NCBI RefSeq assembly: GCF_001456155.1
Contig: NZ_CP013293.1
Coordinates: 3,906,001 to 3,970,000 of the forward strand
Length of the DNA stretch: 64,000 bases
Reading direction: 5' to 3'
DNA from: Chryseobacterium sp. IHB B 17019
GTDB lineage: Bacteria > Bacteroidota > Bacteroidia > Flavobacteriales > Weeksellaceae
Positions within the stretch are counted from its first letter, which is position 1; each line of letters starts with the position of its first letter. A program made the position numbers and the translations under genes. The notes below the pieces were generated by a model. The model was not told the DNA's origin and ran no database searches. It worked only from the letters and a program-made list of their open reading frames with translations. Below, piece by piece: positions 45,940 to 54,657 of this stretch.

Positions 45940-48207
45940 TTAATTTTCTTGTTGTTTAATCAAGTTTAATGCAGAACCAGCTTTAAACCAATCGATTTGC
46001 TGAGCATTGTAAGTATGATTTGCCATAACAATGTCTTTCGTTCCGTCTGCGTGAACGAATTCTAAAGTCAATTGTTTACCTGGAGCGAATTGCTCAAGAT
46101 CTAGGAAGTTTACAGTGTCGTCTTCCTGGATTTTGTCATAATCAGCTTCGTTTGCAAAAGTTAATCCAAGCATACCTTGTTTTTTAAGGTTAGTTTCGTG
46201 GATTCTCGCGAATGATTTTACCAATACTGCTTTTACTCCAAGATGTCTTGGTTCCATTGCAGCATGCTCTCTTGAAGAACCTTCTCCGTAGTTTTGATCT
46301 CCCACAACGATTGAAGGAACTCCTGCAGCTTTGTAAGCTCTTTGTACAGCAGGAACTTCTCCGTAAGAACCGTCTAGTTGGTTTTTAACTTTATTAGTTT
46401 CCATGTTGTAAGCATTTACGGCTCCAATCAACATGTTATTTGAAATATTATCAAGGTGACCTCTGTATTTCAACCATGGTCCGGCCATAGAAATGTGGTC
46501 AGTTGTACATTTTCCGAAAGCTTTGATCAATACTTTAGCTCCTTCGATATTTTTACCGTCCCAAGCCGGGAACTCTTCTAATAACTGAAGTCTGTCTGAA
46601 GTAGGGCTTACATTTACCTGAACAATAGATCCGTCTGCTGAAGGCGCTTGGTATCCCGCATCTTCTACTGCGAATCCTCTTGCCGGCAATTCAGAACCTT
46701 TAGGCTCATCTAATTTTACCTGCTCACCGTTTTCAGCTGTTAAAGTATCTGTAATCGGGTTGAAGTCTAATCTTCCAGAGATCGCTACAGCAGCTACCAT
46801 TTCAGGAGAAGCTACGAATGCGTGAGTATTTGGGTTACCGTCAGCTCTTTTTGCAAAGTTTCTGTTGAAAGAGTGGATGATAGAGTTTTTCTCACCTTTT
46901 TCAGCGCCTTCTCTGTCCCATTGACCGATACATGGCCCACAAGCATTAGTAAAGATTCTTGCGTTCTCAAATTTTCTGAAAGAATCTAAGAATCCGTCTC
47001 TCTCAGCTGTATATTTTACCTGCTCTGAACCTGGGTTGATTCCCAAAATAGCTTTTGGCTTTACACCTTTGGCTACAGCATCTTCTACAATAGAAGCAGC
47101 TCTTGACAAATCTTCGTAAGAAGAGTTGGTACAAGAACCGATCAAAGCCCATTCAACTTCTAATGGCCATCCGTTTGCTTCCGCTTTAGCTCTGAATTCA
47201 GAAACAGGAGTCGCTAAATCCGGAGTGAAAGGTCCGTTAAGATGAGGAGTAAGTTCAGAAAGGTTGATTTCGATTAATTGATCAAAATATTGATGAGGGT
47301 TTGCATATACTTCAGCATCACCCGTTAAGTGCTCAGCAATTTTATCAGCAGCATCTACTACATCCTGTCTTCCTGTAGCAGCCAGATATCTTCTCATGGA
47401 ATCATCATACCCGAAAGTAGAAGTTGTAGCCCCAATTTCAGCACCCATGTTACAGATAGTACCTTTACCGGTTGCCGAAAGAGATTCTGCTCCTTCCCCG
47501 AAATATTCTACGATGCATCCTGTCCCACCTTTTACAGTAAGAATTCCTGCTACTTTTAAGATAACGTCTTTGGCAGAAGTCCATCCGCTCATTTTACCAG
47601 TTAATTTTACACCGATAAGTTTAGGCATTTTAAGTTCCCAAGCCATTCCCGCCATTACATCTACTGCATCAGCACCACCTACACCGATGGCTACCATTCC
47701 CAATCCTCCCGCGTTTACCGTGTGAGAATCTGTACCGATCATCATACCTCCAGGGAATGCATAATTTTCCAATACAACCTGGTGAATGATACCAGCTCCC
47801 GGTTTCCAGAATCCGATTCCGTATTTATCACAAACGGAACTTAAGAAATTAAATACCTCAGAGTTTTTATTGATACCTTCCTGTAAATCTTTATCTGCAC
47901 CTACCTTTGCCTGAATCAGGTGATCGGCATGAGCTGTAGAAGGAACTGCAACTTTGCTTTTTCCTGCCTGCATAAACTGTAAAAGTGCCATCTGTGCAGT
48001 TGCATCCTGCATTGCTACCCTGTCCGGAGCGAAATCCACATAGGAATTCCCTCTTTCATAAACTTGTGTAGCATTACCCTCCCAAAGGTGAGTGTATAGT
48101 ATTTTTTCTGATAATGTAAGAGGTTTGCCCACGATTTGTCTTGCCGCAGCAATTCTTTCCGGGTAACGCTCGTACACTTTTTTGATCATATCGATATCAA
48201 ATGTCAT
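45940..48207 (-). CDS. aconitate hydratase
   Basis: Aconitase interconverts citrate and isocitrate in the TCA cycle with a [4Fe-4S] cluster. The 755 residues are of the mitochondrial-type aconitase A branch. Cluster ligands are visible in [10 protein letters not shown] and in ACGPCIGQW. The C-terminal swivel domain contains [22 protein letters not shown]. The start [19 protein letters not shown] is typical. A perfect -7 promoter element lies 43 bp upstream of the start. It is a single gene with its own terminator. Confidence 0.96.
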   Translation of the reverse strand: MTFDIDMIKKVYERYPERIAAARQIVGKPLTLSEKILYTHLWEGNATQVYERGNSYVDFAPDRVAMQDATAQMALLQFMQAGKSKVAVPSTAHADHLIQAKVGADKDLQEGINKNSEVFNFLSSVCDKYGIGFWKPGAGIIHQVVLENYAFPGGMMIGTDSHTVNAGGLGMVAIGVGGADAVDVMAGMAWELKMPKLIGVKLTGKMSGWTSAKDVILKVAGILTVKGGTGCIVEYFGEGAESLSATGKGTICNMGAEIGATTSTFGYDDSMRRYLAATGRQDVVDAADKIAEHLTGDAEVYANPHQYFDQLIEINLSELTPHLNGPFTPDLATPVSEFRAKAEANGWPLEVEWALIGSCTNSSYEDLSRAASIVEDAVAKGVKPKAILGINPGSEQVKYTAERDGFLDSFRKFENARIFTNACGPCIGQWDREGAEKGEKNSIIHSFNRNFAKRADGNPNTHAFVASPEMVAAVAISGRLDFNPITDTLTAENGEQVKLDEPKGSELPARGFAVEDAGYQAPSADGSIVQVNVSPTSDRLQLLEEFPAWDGKNIEGAKVLIKAFGKCTTDHISMAGPWLKYRGHLDNISNNMLIGAVNAYNMETNKVKNQLDGSYGEVPAVQRAYKAAGVPSIVVGDQNYGEGSSREHAAMEPRHLGVKAVLVKSFARIHETNLKKQGMLGLTFANEADYDKIQEDDTVNFLDLEQFAPGKQLTLEFVHADGTKDIVMANHTYNAQQIDWFKAGSALNLIKQQEN

Positions 48208-48250
48208 ATCTCAAAAACGTTTTAAAATTATCAAACAATTAAAATGTTCC

Positions 48251-48258
48251 CAAAATTA
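48251..48258 (-). promoter_or_regulatory. -7 promoter element (TAATTTTG) of aconitase
   Basis: This is an exact TAnnTTTG match on the minus strand, 43 bp upstream of the aconitase ATG. Confidence 0.55.
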
Positions 48259-48337
48259 CGAATTTTTAATATTTTATCGGAGTTAAATTATTTAGATTCT
48301 TTATAAATATGAATTTTATATTTTCTATTTTTGGTCG

Positions 48338-48345
48338 TATTTTTG
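48338..48345 (+). promoter_or_regulatory. -7 promoter element (TATTTTTG) of the WG-repeat gene
   Basis: This is an exact TAnnTTTG match on the plus strand. The first ATG (48353) lies 7 bp after it and the ATG at 48362 lies 16 bp after it. The transcript would be leaderless if the first ATG is used. Confidence 0.6.
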
Positions 48346-48361
48346 CAACCAAATGATGGAT

Positions 48362-49132
48362 ATGAAAAATGTAGTTCAATTTTTATGCGTATTTATTTCA
48401 GTTTTCATTTTTTCTCAGACCAAATCTGTGAAGAAACTGCCTATTAAAAATACACCGAAAACTGCTGTTAAAAAGATAACCGGAACGCCGAAGAAAACCT
48501 CTGATTTACCTGTGGTGAATGCAGAAATTCCTCTTTTGATCCCGAAAAAGAAAGACGGAAATTTTGGCTATGTAAACCAGAAAGGAAAGTTTATTATCCA
48601 ACCGGAATATCATATTGCCGTATTTTTTTATGAAGATTGTAATCTTTTAAATTCACCTAACGAAAAAGTAAGAAAGTTCGGAACAGCAGATTATGCAACG
48701 GTGGAAAAGGATGAAATATCATATAGGATAAATAAAAAAGGAAAGAGGGTTTATAAATTTAAAAAAGAGGATCTTGGGCAATGTGCTCATAAAGAATACG
48801 TGCAGCAGCTATTTCAGGCCTACACTATGAACGGCTTTTTCGGTATTATAGAAAAAGCAAAATTCCGAAATGCTCAGGATTACAGAGATTTTCAGATATA
48901 TCCTCAATATGAATATTTATATATTCTGGAAGGAGATGATGTAGCAAATCCTATGATTGTTGCTTCAAAAAATGATACTTTCGGGGTCATTGATGTCAAT
49001 AACAATATTATTATCCCTTTTGAATATTCAGATATAAAACGAAACTTCAGCTGGAAACTGGGGAAGATGTTTGATGTTTCCAAAGACGGAAAAAATTACT
49101 ACTACGTTGATTCAAAAAACAAAACGTATTAG
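48362..49132 (+). CDS. WG repeat-containing exported protein
   Basis: This 256-residue protein has a signal peptide (MKNVVQFLCVFISVFIFSQ), a Lys-rich linker, and at least two WG-type repeats (FGYVNQKGKFIIQPEY and FGVIDVNNNIIIPFEYSDI). WG repeats are widespread in Bacteroidota but have no fixed function. In-frame ATGs at 48353 and 48356 precede 48362; the signal peptide begins best at 48362. Confidence 0.8.
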   Translation: MKNVVQFLCVFISVFIFSQTKSVKKLPIKNTPKTAVKKITGTPKKTSDLPVVNAEIPLLIPKKKDGNFGYVNQKGKFIIQPEYHIAVFFYEDCNLLNSPNEKVRKFGTADYATVEKDEISYRINKKGKRVYKFKKEDLGQCAHKEYVQQLFQAYTMNGFFGIIEKAKFRNAQDYRDFQIYPQYEYLYILEGDDVANPMIVASKNDTFGVIDVNNNIIIPFEYSDIKRNFSWKLGKMFDVSKDGKNYYYVDSKNKTY

Positions 49133-49228
49133 GCTGGAGCCGAAGCATCTTCTTCAATTATAATCTGCGAATTTTTTAACTAAAAATTAATCCTAAAAGC
49201 TTAAAACCAACATTTCGTAAATTTTTCG

Positions 49229-49236
49229 TAATTTCG
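49229..49236 (+). promoter_or_regulatory. -7-like promoter element (TAATTTCG) before the second TPP riboswitch
   Basis: This is a 7-of-8 match to TAnnTTTG, 10 bp before the aptamer. It has the same TTCG form as the element before the thi operon. Confidence 0.45.
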
Positions 49237-49245
49237 CGACTGAAA

Positions 49246-49320
49246 TAAAGGGGTGCTGTAACAAGCTGAGATTATACCCAATGAACCTGGAACGGGTAAT
49301 GCTGTTTAGGGAAGCATTTA
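49246..49320 (+). ncRNA. TPP riboswitch upstream of a TonB-dependent receptor
   Basis: The aptamer landmarks are in order: AAAGGGGTGCTGTAACAAGC, CTGAGATTATACCCAATGAACC, TGGAACGGGTAATGC and TTAGGGAAGCAT. It is the second TPP riboswitch in the window and lies 135 bp upstream of a TonB receptor. Thiamine-responsive control of outer-membrane receptors is known in Bacteroidota, so the downstream receptor probably takes up thiamine or a precursor. Confidence 0.9.
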
Positions 49321-49410
49321 TATAATTGATAAATGATAATTGATAAATAATTTTATCAGTTTTTATAAAAAAAGTTAAAATCAATCATCTTTTATCGCTT
49401 ATCAATTATA
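49321..49410. repeat. A+T-rich inverted repeat after the second TPP riboswitch
   Basis: TATAATTGATAA (49321-49332) is complementary to TTATCAATTATA (49399-49410), and additional TGATAA copies lie between them. The hairpin could be part of the riboswitch expression platform. A CCCC run at about 49422-49425 could also pair with the GGGG of the aptamer at 49250-49253. There is no gene in the 322-bp gap between the WG gene and the receptor gene apart from the riboswitch. Confidence 0.4.
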
Positions 49411-49454
49411 AATAATCCGCCCCTTTTATTCATTAAATTTTAAAAATTTATAGA

Positions 49455-51560
49455 ATGAAAGGATTATTTTTTTTAGGGCTTACCGTTGGCTCTTTTGCTT
49501 TTTTACAAGCACAAAATACCGATTCCCTGAAAATAAGGGAAATTGAAGCTGTTAATTTTACCAAAAGACTTCCTGTTGCCAAAGAAATCATCAATGTTGC
49601 CAAAGATATTGACAGCCGGAATTTAGGTCAGGATCTGCCGATCCTTCTTAAAAACCAGACTTCCATTATCTCAACTTCGGATGCCGGAAATGGTGTTGGC
49701 TACACGGGATTCAGGATTCGTGGAGTTGCAGGAAACGGAATTAATGTCATGATGAACGGCGTTCCATACAACGATTCCGAAAGCCAGGGAACTTTTTTTG
49801 TGAATGTCCCGGATCTTACAAGCTCTGCGTCACAAATCGTAATTCAAAGAGGAGTTGGAACTTCAAATAACGGTGCGGCAGCGTTTGGGGCGAGTATCAA
49901 TGTTCTTTCCAAAGATCCTGAAGAGAAGTTTTATTTTAAAACCGATGACAGCTACGGTTCGTTCAACACCTACAAATATTCTGCGGAAATAGGTTCCGGA
50001 AAATTCTGGGGAAACAGGCTTTCTGTGATGGGAAGATACACGCACATCAATTCCGACGGCTATATTGACAGAGCTTTTTCAAAACTGGATTCTTACAATT
50101 TCACAGCTTTGTATGAAGAAGGAAAAACGAGAATCCGCTTAATGGCTTTTGGTGGAAAAGAAAAAACGTATCAGGCCTGGAACGGAATTGATAGGAAAAC
50201 CTGGGAAACAAACCCGAAATTCAATTATTCCGGAGCAATTTATGATGCAAATTGGGAAAATATCGTTGGTTTTTACGACAACGAAACTGATAATTACAGA
50301 CAAAACCATTACCAGTTACTTTGGGAGCAAAAATTTAATGACCGTTGGAATTTAGAAACAACTTTACATTACACAAAAGGAAAAGGTTACTATGAAAATT
50401 ACAAGCAGGGAGATCCTTTTGCGAGATACAATTTGGCTGATACAAATGGTGAAGAATACTCAGATTTTATCAGAAAAAAATGGCTGAATAATGACTTTTA
50501 TGGCTTAGTTTCTACATTGTACGGAAAATTTGAGAATCTTGATTTGAATTTCGGAATTGTAGGAAATCAGTATTACGGAAGACATTTCGGAAATGTGACC
50601 GGCGTTTTCTTCCCGGAAATTGATGAGCACGAATACTACAGAAACCGTTCTGTGAAAAATGAAGTAGCGGGATTTGCAAAAGCTTTAGTCAGAGTTGATA
50701 ACTTTGAATTTTTTGGAGATCTGCAGTTGAGAAATATTGATTACGATACGAGAATTATTACGGAAGGAGACGATGAAGGTGCTAATTTGGACAAAAACTG
50801 GTTGTTTTTCAACCCAAAAGCGGGAGTTAATTATAGAATTCCACAAGGAAAAATCTTCATTTCCTATGCTCATGCTCACCGAGAGCCAAACAGAGATGAT
50901 TTATTAGCCAATAATAACGTTAAAGCAGAAAAACTTCATGATTTTGAGGCTGGTTTAGAAAAACAATTCGGGATTGTGTCGTTTACGGCGAATTTATATT
51001 ATATGTATTATGTCAATCAGTTAGTTTTAAATGGTGAACTGAATAATGTCGGAGCTTTCATCAGAACCAATTCCGGGAAAAGTTTCAGAAGCGGAATTGA
51101 ATTAGGAGCTTTGGCAAAACTTTCAAAACAATGGGAGGTTTCAGGAAATGTAAGCTTCAGCAACAACAGAAACTTAGATTTTAAAGTAGAAAATGAAGGT
51201 TCAACGAAAGATTTAGGTAATACTCAGATTTCTTTTTCGCCGGACGTTATTGCCAATTTAGGAGTGAAATTTAATCCTACAAAAAACTTCCAGTTTGCAT
51301 TAATGAATCAATACGTTGGAAAGCAATACCTAGATAATTCAGAAGATGAAAATTTACAGTTGAAAGATTATCTTTTGACGGATTTTAATGCACAATATCA
51401 ATTTAAAATAAAAAATAATGATATTGCATTGAAGCTTTTGGTGAATAATATTTTCAACAAAAAGTATGTGAACAACGGAGCTGTTTATGACGGAACTCCC
51501 TACTATTTTTCCCAAGCCGGAACCAATTTTATGTTCGGGATCAGCTGGAAAATTCAGTAA
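49455..51560 (+). CDS. TonB-dependent receptor, probable thiamine uptake
   Basis: The 701 residues begin with a signal peptide (MKGLFFLGLTVGSFAFLQAQ). A short TonB-box-like segment (EIEAVNFTKRLP) follows, then the plug (GYTGFRIRGVAGNGINVMMNGVPYNDSESQGTFF, ASQIVIQRGVGTSNNGAAAFGASINVLS) and the barrel ending TNFMFGISWKIQ. The control by a TPP riboswitch, not the sequence itself, points to thiamine or a pyrimidine/thiazole precursor. No inner-membrane thiamine permease (PnuT-like) is nearby. It is followed by a terminator. Confidence 0.85.
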   Translation: MKGLFFLGLTVGSFAFLQAQNTDSLKIREIEAVNFTKRLPVAKEIINVAKDIDSRNLGQDLPILLKNQTSIISTSDAGNGVGYTGFRIRGVAGNGINVMMNGVPYNDSESQGTFFVNVPDLTSSASQIVIQRGVGTSNNGAAAFGASINVLSKDPEEKFYFKTDDSYGSFNTYKYSAEIGSGKFWGNRLSVMGRYTHINSDGYIDRAFSKLDSYNFTALYEEGKTRIRLMAFGGKEKTYQAWNGIDRKTWETNPKFNYSGAIYDANWENIVGFYDNETDNYRQNHYQLLWEQKFNDRWNLETTLHYTKGKGYYENYKQGDPFARYNLADTNGEEYSDFIRKKWLNNDFYGLVSTLYGKFENLDLNFGIVGNQYYGRHFGNVTGVFFPEIDEHEYYRNRSVKNEVAGFAKALVRVDNFEFFGDLQLRNIDYDTRIITEGDDEGANLDKNWLFFNPKAGVNYRIPQGKIFISYAHAHREPNRDDLLANNNVKAEKLHDFEAGLEKQFGIVSFTANLYYMYYVNQLVLNGELNNVGAFIRTNSGKSFRSGIELGALAKLSKQWEVSGNVSFSNNRNLDFKVENEGSTKDLGNTQISFSPDVIANLGVKFNPTKNFQFALMNQYVGKQYLDNSEDENLQLKDYLLTDFNAQYQFKIKNNDIALKLLVNNIFNKKYVNNGAVYDGTPYYFSQAGTNFMFGISWKIQ

Positions 51561-51616
51561 TCAATCAGGCTATATTTAAACTAAATTATAGTAAAAGGTA
51601 AAAGTTAGATTTTTTT

Positions 51617-51636
51617 AAGGCTGCTTCGGCAGTCTT
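51617..51636 (+). terminator. intrinsic terminator of the riboswitch-controlled receptor
   Basis: An 8-bp stem (AAGGCTGC/GCAGTCTT) with a stable TTCG loop is followed by T. It lies 56 bp after the stop. Confidence 0.85.
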
Positions 51637-51749
51637 TTTTATTTGTGGATTTTCAGATTTGAAAATATTAAATTAAATCGGTCTCAATCTTATCCTTAAT
51701 CTTAATCTCAACTTAAAAATAAATCTCTCCAAAAGTCACGAAAAAGTCA

Positions 51750-51757
51750 TAAATTTG
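51750..51757 (+). promoter_or_regulatory. -7 promoter element (TAAATTTG) of the HU-CCDC81 gene, nearly leaderless
   Basis: This is an exact TAnnTTTG match ending 7 bp before the ATG at 51765, so transcription would begin within a few bases of the start codon. Confidence 0.6.
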
Positions 51758-51764
51758 CCACCAA

Positions 51765-52517
51765 ATGAATATTTCAGCTTACATTTTAGAATATTTGAAA
51801 CAATTCGGGACCGTTACAGTTCCGGGATTTGGGGTGTTTTCTCTTGAAAATTCCAAAGCAATTATCAATTCCGAAAATGGGAGCATTCTTCCTCCTGCCA
51901 GTCAAATCGTCTACTCGCCTGATTATGAGGTGCAATCTGATGAATTGGCGGCTTTTATCGCGAATCACAAGCAGATGACTTTGGAAGCGTCAAAAACAGA
52001 TCTGCAGATTCAAACAGATTTTTGGAAGAAAAAATTGCAGGCAGACCAAACACTGGAAATTCAGGGTTTGGGAGAAATTTTCATTGAGGACGGCGAAACT
52101 CATTTTAAAGGAAACAGGCTGCAATCTGACCATCCCAATTTTTACGGCTTGGAAGAAATCATAATTTCAGACATTAATAATAAAAATCTGAAACAAAAAG
52201 TTCCTGTAAATTCTGAAAAGGATTATAAATTTAATAAATCAATTCTTTGGACTTTCTTGGTTATTATTCCGGTTTTAGGAATTATTTATGTAGCTTATAC
52301 TCAACAGGAGCTTCTTTTCGGGAAAAAATCCTTCGATAAAACGAATATTTCCGTACAGACAAAAACCCACAGGATTGAAAAAGATACTGTGAAATTACAT
52401 AGTTATACTCCACCGGTTATAGATTCTTTGAAAAAAGATTCAGCCGTTCAGCCGGCAACACAAAATGATGTCAAAAGTCCCACAACACACAACACTAAGA
52501 CTAAATGGCAAAAGTAA
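51765..52517 (+). CDS. HU-CCDC81-type domain protein with one membrane helix
   Basis: This 250-residue protein starts with two HU-like (CCDC81-type) DNA-binding fold repeats (MNISAYILEYLKQFGTVTVPGFGVF and the IQGLGEIFIED region) instead of a signal peptide. A single membrane segment follows near residues 158-178 (ILWTFLVIIPVLGIIYVAYT). The C-terminal 70 residues are polar and contain no SPOR domain. HU-CCDC81 proteins in Bacteroidota often have a C-terminal SPOR domain that targets the division septum. The function is unknown. The acyl-CoA thioesterase start lies inside its 3' end (13-bp overlap). Confidence 0.8.
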   Translation: MNISAYILEYLKQFGTVTVPGFGVFSLENSKAIINSENGSILPPASQIVYSPDYEVQSDELAAFIANHKQMTLEASKTDLQIQTDFWKKKLQADQTLEIQGLGEIFIEDGETHFKGNRLQSDHPNFYGLEEIIISDINNKNLKQKVPVNSEKDYKFNKSILWTFLVIIPVLGIIYVAYTQQELLFGKKSFDKTNISVQTKTHRIEKDTVKLHSYTPPVIDSLKKDSAVQPATQNDVKSPTTHNTKTKWQK

Positions 52518-53026
52518 AAAAAGCGTCAGAATCTCTGACTATCATGACAAATATTGTTCTTCCGAACGAAACAAATTCTTTGAGAAACCTTTTTGGAGGC
52601 GAACTGTTGGCAAAAATGGATCGCTGTGCATCTATCTCCGCAGCAAGACATTGCGAAAGAAGAGTAGTGACGGCTTCTGTAAACCACGTTTCCTTCAATC
52701 ATCCGATTCCGGAAGGCGGAGTGGTAGTGTTGGAATCTAAAGTTTCCAGAGCGTTTTCCACATCCATGGAGGTTTACGTAGATGTTTGGCTGGATGATCC
52801 TATCAATCAGACGAAAGTTCATACCAATGAGGGAATTTATACATTCGTGGCTGTGGATGAATTCAACAGGCCAATTCCTATTCCCGATATGATTCCGGAA
52901 ACAGAAGAGGAAAAATCTAGACATGCCGCAGCTTTCAGAAGAAAAGAGCTGTCATTGATTCTTTCAGGAAGAATGAAACCTTTGGAATCTGTGGAGTTGA
53001 AGAAATTGTTCCAGGAACCTAGTTAA
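52505..53026 (+). CDS. acyl-CoA thioesterase, hotdog fold
   Basis: This 173-residue enzyme hydrolyses acyl-CoA esters. The hotdog-fold hallmarks are the N-terminal SLRNLFGGELLAKMDRCASISAARH block and VNHVSFNHPIPEGGVVVLESKVSRAFSTSMEV. The family is often annotated as acyl-CoA thioesterase or YciA/BFIT-like. It is translationally coupled to the HU-CCDC81 gene by a 13-bp overlap. The chain-length preference is not known. Confidence 0.9.
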   Translation: MAKVKKASESLTIMTNIVLPNETNSLRNLFGGELLAKMDRCASISAARHCERRVVTASVNHVSFNHPIPEGGVVVLESKVSRAFSTSMEVYVDVWLDDPINQTKVHTNEGIYTFVAVDEFNRPIPIPDMIPETEEEKSRHAAAFRRKELSLILSGRMKPLESVELKKLFQEPS

Positions 53027-53139
53027 TTAAACACAAATAAGCACAAATGTTTTACACGGATTTTCACAAATAATTTAATAGTGTTACAATGGGATATTAG
53101 TGTAATTCTTTAAATTAAAAACATAAAGATGAAAAAAAT

Positions 53140-53532
53140 ATGAAAACGGATATTTCAGAAAATGATATATCGCGAATTGTTTATGAATCAGGTTATTTGG
53201 TTTATAAAAGCTTAGGGCCGGGATTGTTGGAAAGTGCTTACGAAGAATGCATGTTTTATGAATTAAGAAAGCATCATCTTCTTGTTGAAAAACAGAAACC
53301 GATGCCACTAGTTTATGATGAAGTAAAATTAGATATTGGATATAGACTCGATTTAATAATTGAAAATAAATTTATTCTTGAAATAAAATCTGTTGAATCT
53401 TTGAATGATATTCATCTGGCTCAGATTCTGACGTATCTTCGTTTAAGTAATTGTAAACTAGGGATGTTAATGAATTTCAATACACTTCATTTTAAAAATG
53501 GAGTTAAAAGAGTAATCAACGGAAATTTATAA
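53140..53532 (+). CDS. GxxExxY protein
   Basis: This 130-residue protein carries the defining motif (GLLESAYEE) near residues 28-36, followed by a PD-(D/E)XK-like nuclease core (DLIIENKFILEIKSVE). The family is widespread in Bacteroidota and is often found in gaps between unrelated genes. Its function is not established. It is flanked on both sides by similar degenerate TAGTGT and TCATTTGTG phrases (53080-53105 and 53539-53578) that are absent from other gaps here, which suggests it may have been mobile. Confidence 0.85.
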   Translation: MKTDISENDISRIVYESGYLVYKSLGPGLLESAYEECMFYELRKHHLLVEKQKPMPLVYDEVKLDIGYRLDLIIENKFILEIKSVESLNDIHLAQILTYLRLSNCKLGMLMNFNTLHFKNGVKRVINGNL

Positions 53533-53588
53533 TAAGAATTAGTGTTATTCGTGAAAAAATTAGTGTCATTTGTGTTAAATTAAAAAAA

Positions 53589-54521
53589 ATGAAGATCCTC
53601 CTTTTAGATAAGAACCACCCATTAATTACCGATCAGCTTTTAGAAAAAAACTTTATTCTGGAAGAAGATTTCGTATCTACTTATGATGAGGTTTGCAACA
53701 AAATCGAAAATTATGACGGGGTTATTATCCGAAGCAGAATTCCTTTGGATAAAAACTTTTTAGAGAAAGGAAAAAATCTGAAGTTCATTGCAAGAGTGGG
53801 AGCCGGAATGGAAAATATTGATATTCCTGTTGCTGAAAAACTGGGAATTCAATTAATTAATTCTCCCGAAGGAAACAGAGATTCTGTAGCGGAACATGTT
53901 GTTGGAATGTTATTGGTTTTAATGAACAGGCTTTTCATTGCATCACAGGAAGTAAAAAACGGAATCTGGCTGCGTGAAGAAAACAGGGGCGACGAATTAA
54001 TGGGAAAAACTGTTGGGCTCATCGGCTACGGGAATATGGGGAAAGCCACCGCAAAAAGACTTTCGGGATTTGGCTGTAAAGTGATTTTTCATGATATTTT
54101 GCCCAACCTTTCAGATGAATATGCTACACAGGTTTCTTTGGAAGAATTAAAAGAAAAAGCTGAGGTTTTGAGCTTACATATTCCTTTGACTGAAATATCT
54201 TATTATTTAATAGACGGACCTTTTATTTCTGATATGAAAAACGATTTCTATTTTGTGAATACGGCAAGAGGGAAAAATGTAGAAACTAAAGCTTTAGTTG
54301 AAGCTATAAAAGCCGGAAAAGTAAAAGGAGCCTGTCTTGATGTTTTAGAATACGAAAAATCATCTTTTGAGCATTTGGAAACAGAAAATGAAGACTTAAA
54401 ATATCTTCTGGAGTCCGAAAAAGTAATTGTGACTCCCCACATTGCAGGATGGACCATTCAAAGCAAGGAAAAGCTGGCGCAGGTGATTGTTGATAAAATT
54501 ATAGCTTCATTTAGCAAATAA
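53589..54521 (+). CDS. D-2-hydroxyacid dehydrogenase family protein
   Basis: This 310-residue NAD-dependent dehydrogenase has the SerA/2-hydroxyacid layout. The NAD-binding site is GLIGYGNMGKATAKRLSGFG. The catalytic Arg lies in NTARGKNVE, the Glu in the next helix region, and the His in PHIAGWT. Upstream is the substrate-binding domain with IRSRIPLDKNFL and VGAGMENIDIP. There is no ACT domain, so it is shorter than bacterial SerA. It could be a phosphoglycerate or another 2-hydroxyacid dehydrogenase; the substrate is not decided. No serC or other amino acid gene is nearby. Confidence 0.85.
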   Translation: MKILLLDKNHPLITDQLLEKNFILEEDFVSTYDEVCNKIENYDGVIIRSRIPLDKNFLEKGKNLKFIARVGAGMENIDIPVAEKLGIQLINSPEGNRDSVAEHVVGMLLVLMNRLFIASQEVKNGIWLREENRGDELMGKTVGLIGYGNMGKATAKRLSGFGCKVIFHDILPNLSDEYATQVSLEELKEKAEVLSLHIPLTEISYYLIDGPFISDMKNDFYFVNTARGKNVETKALVEAIKAGKVKGACLDVLEYEKSSFEHLETENEDLKYLLESEKVIVTPHIAGWTIQSKEKLAQVIVDKIIASFSK

Positions 54522-54657
54522 CGTAACAAACGTATAACACTTTCGTATTTTAGCTTATTCGCTATTTCGTTCTTTTATGTTAAATAATTCATAATTCGCA
54601 CTCAATATATAATAATTATTTTGAGTTTTATTAAATTGCCGCTCATTTTCGAAACTC

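Noticed and set aside
47329-47725. Two overlapping plus-strand frames within aconitase
   Set aside because: Both are antisense shadows of conserved aconitase sequence.
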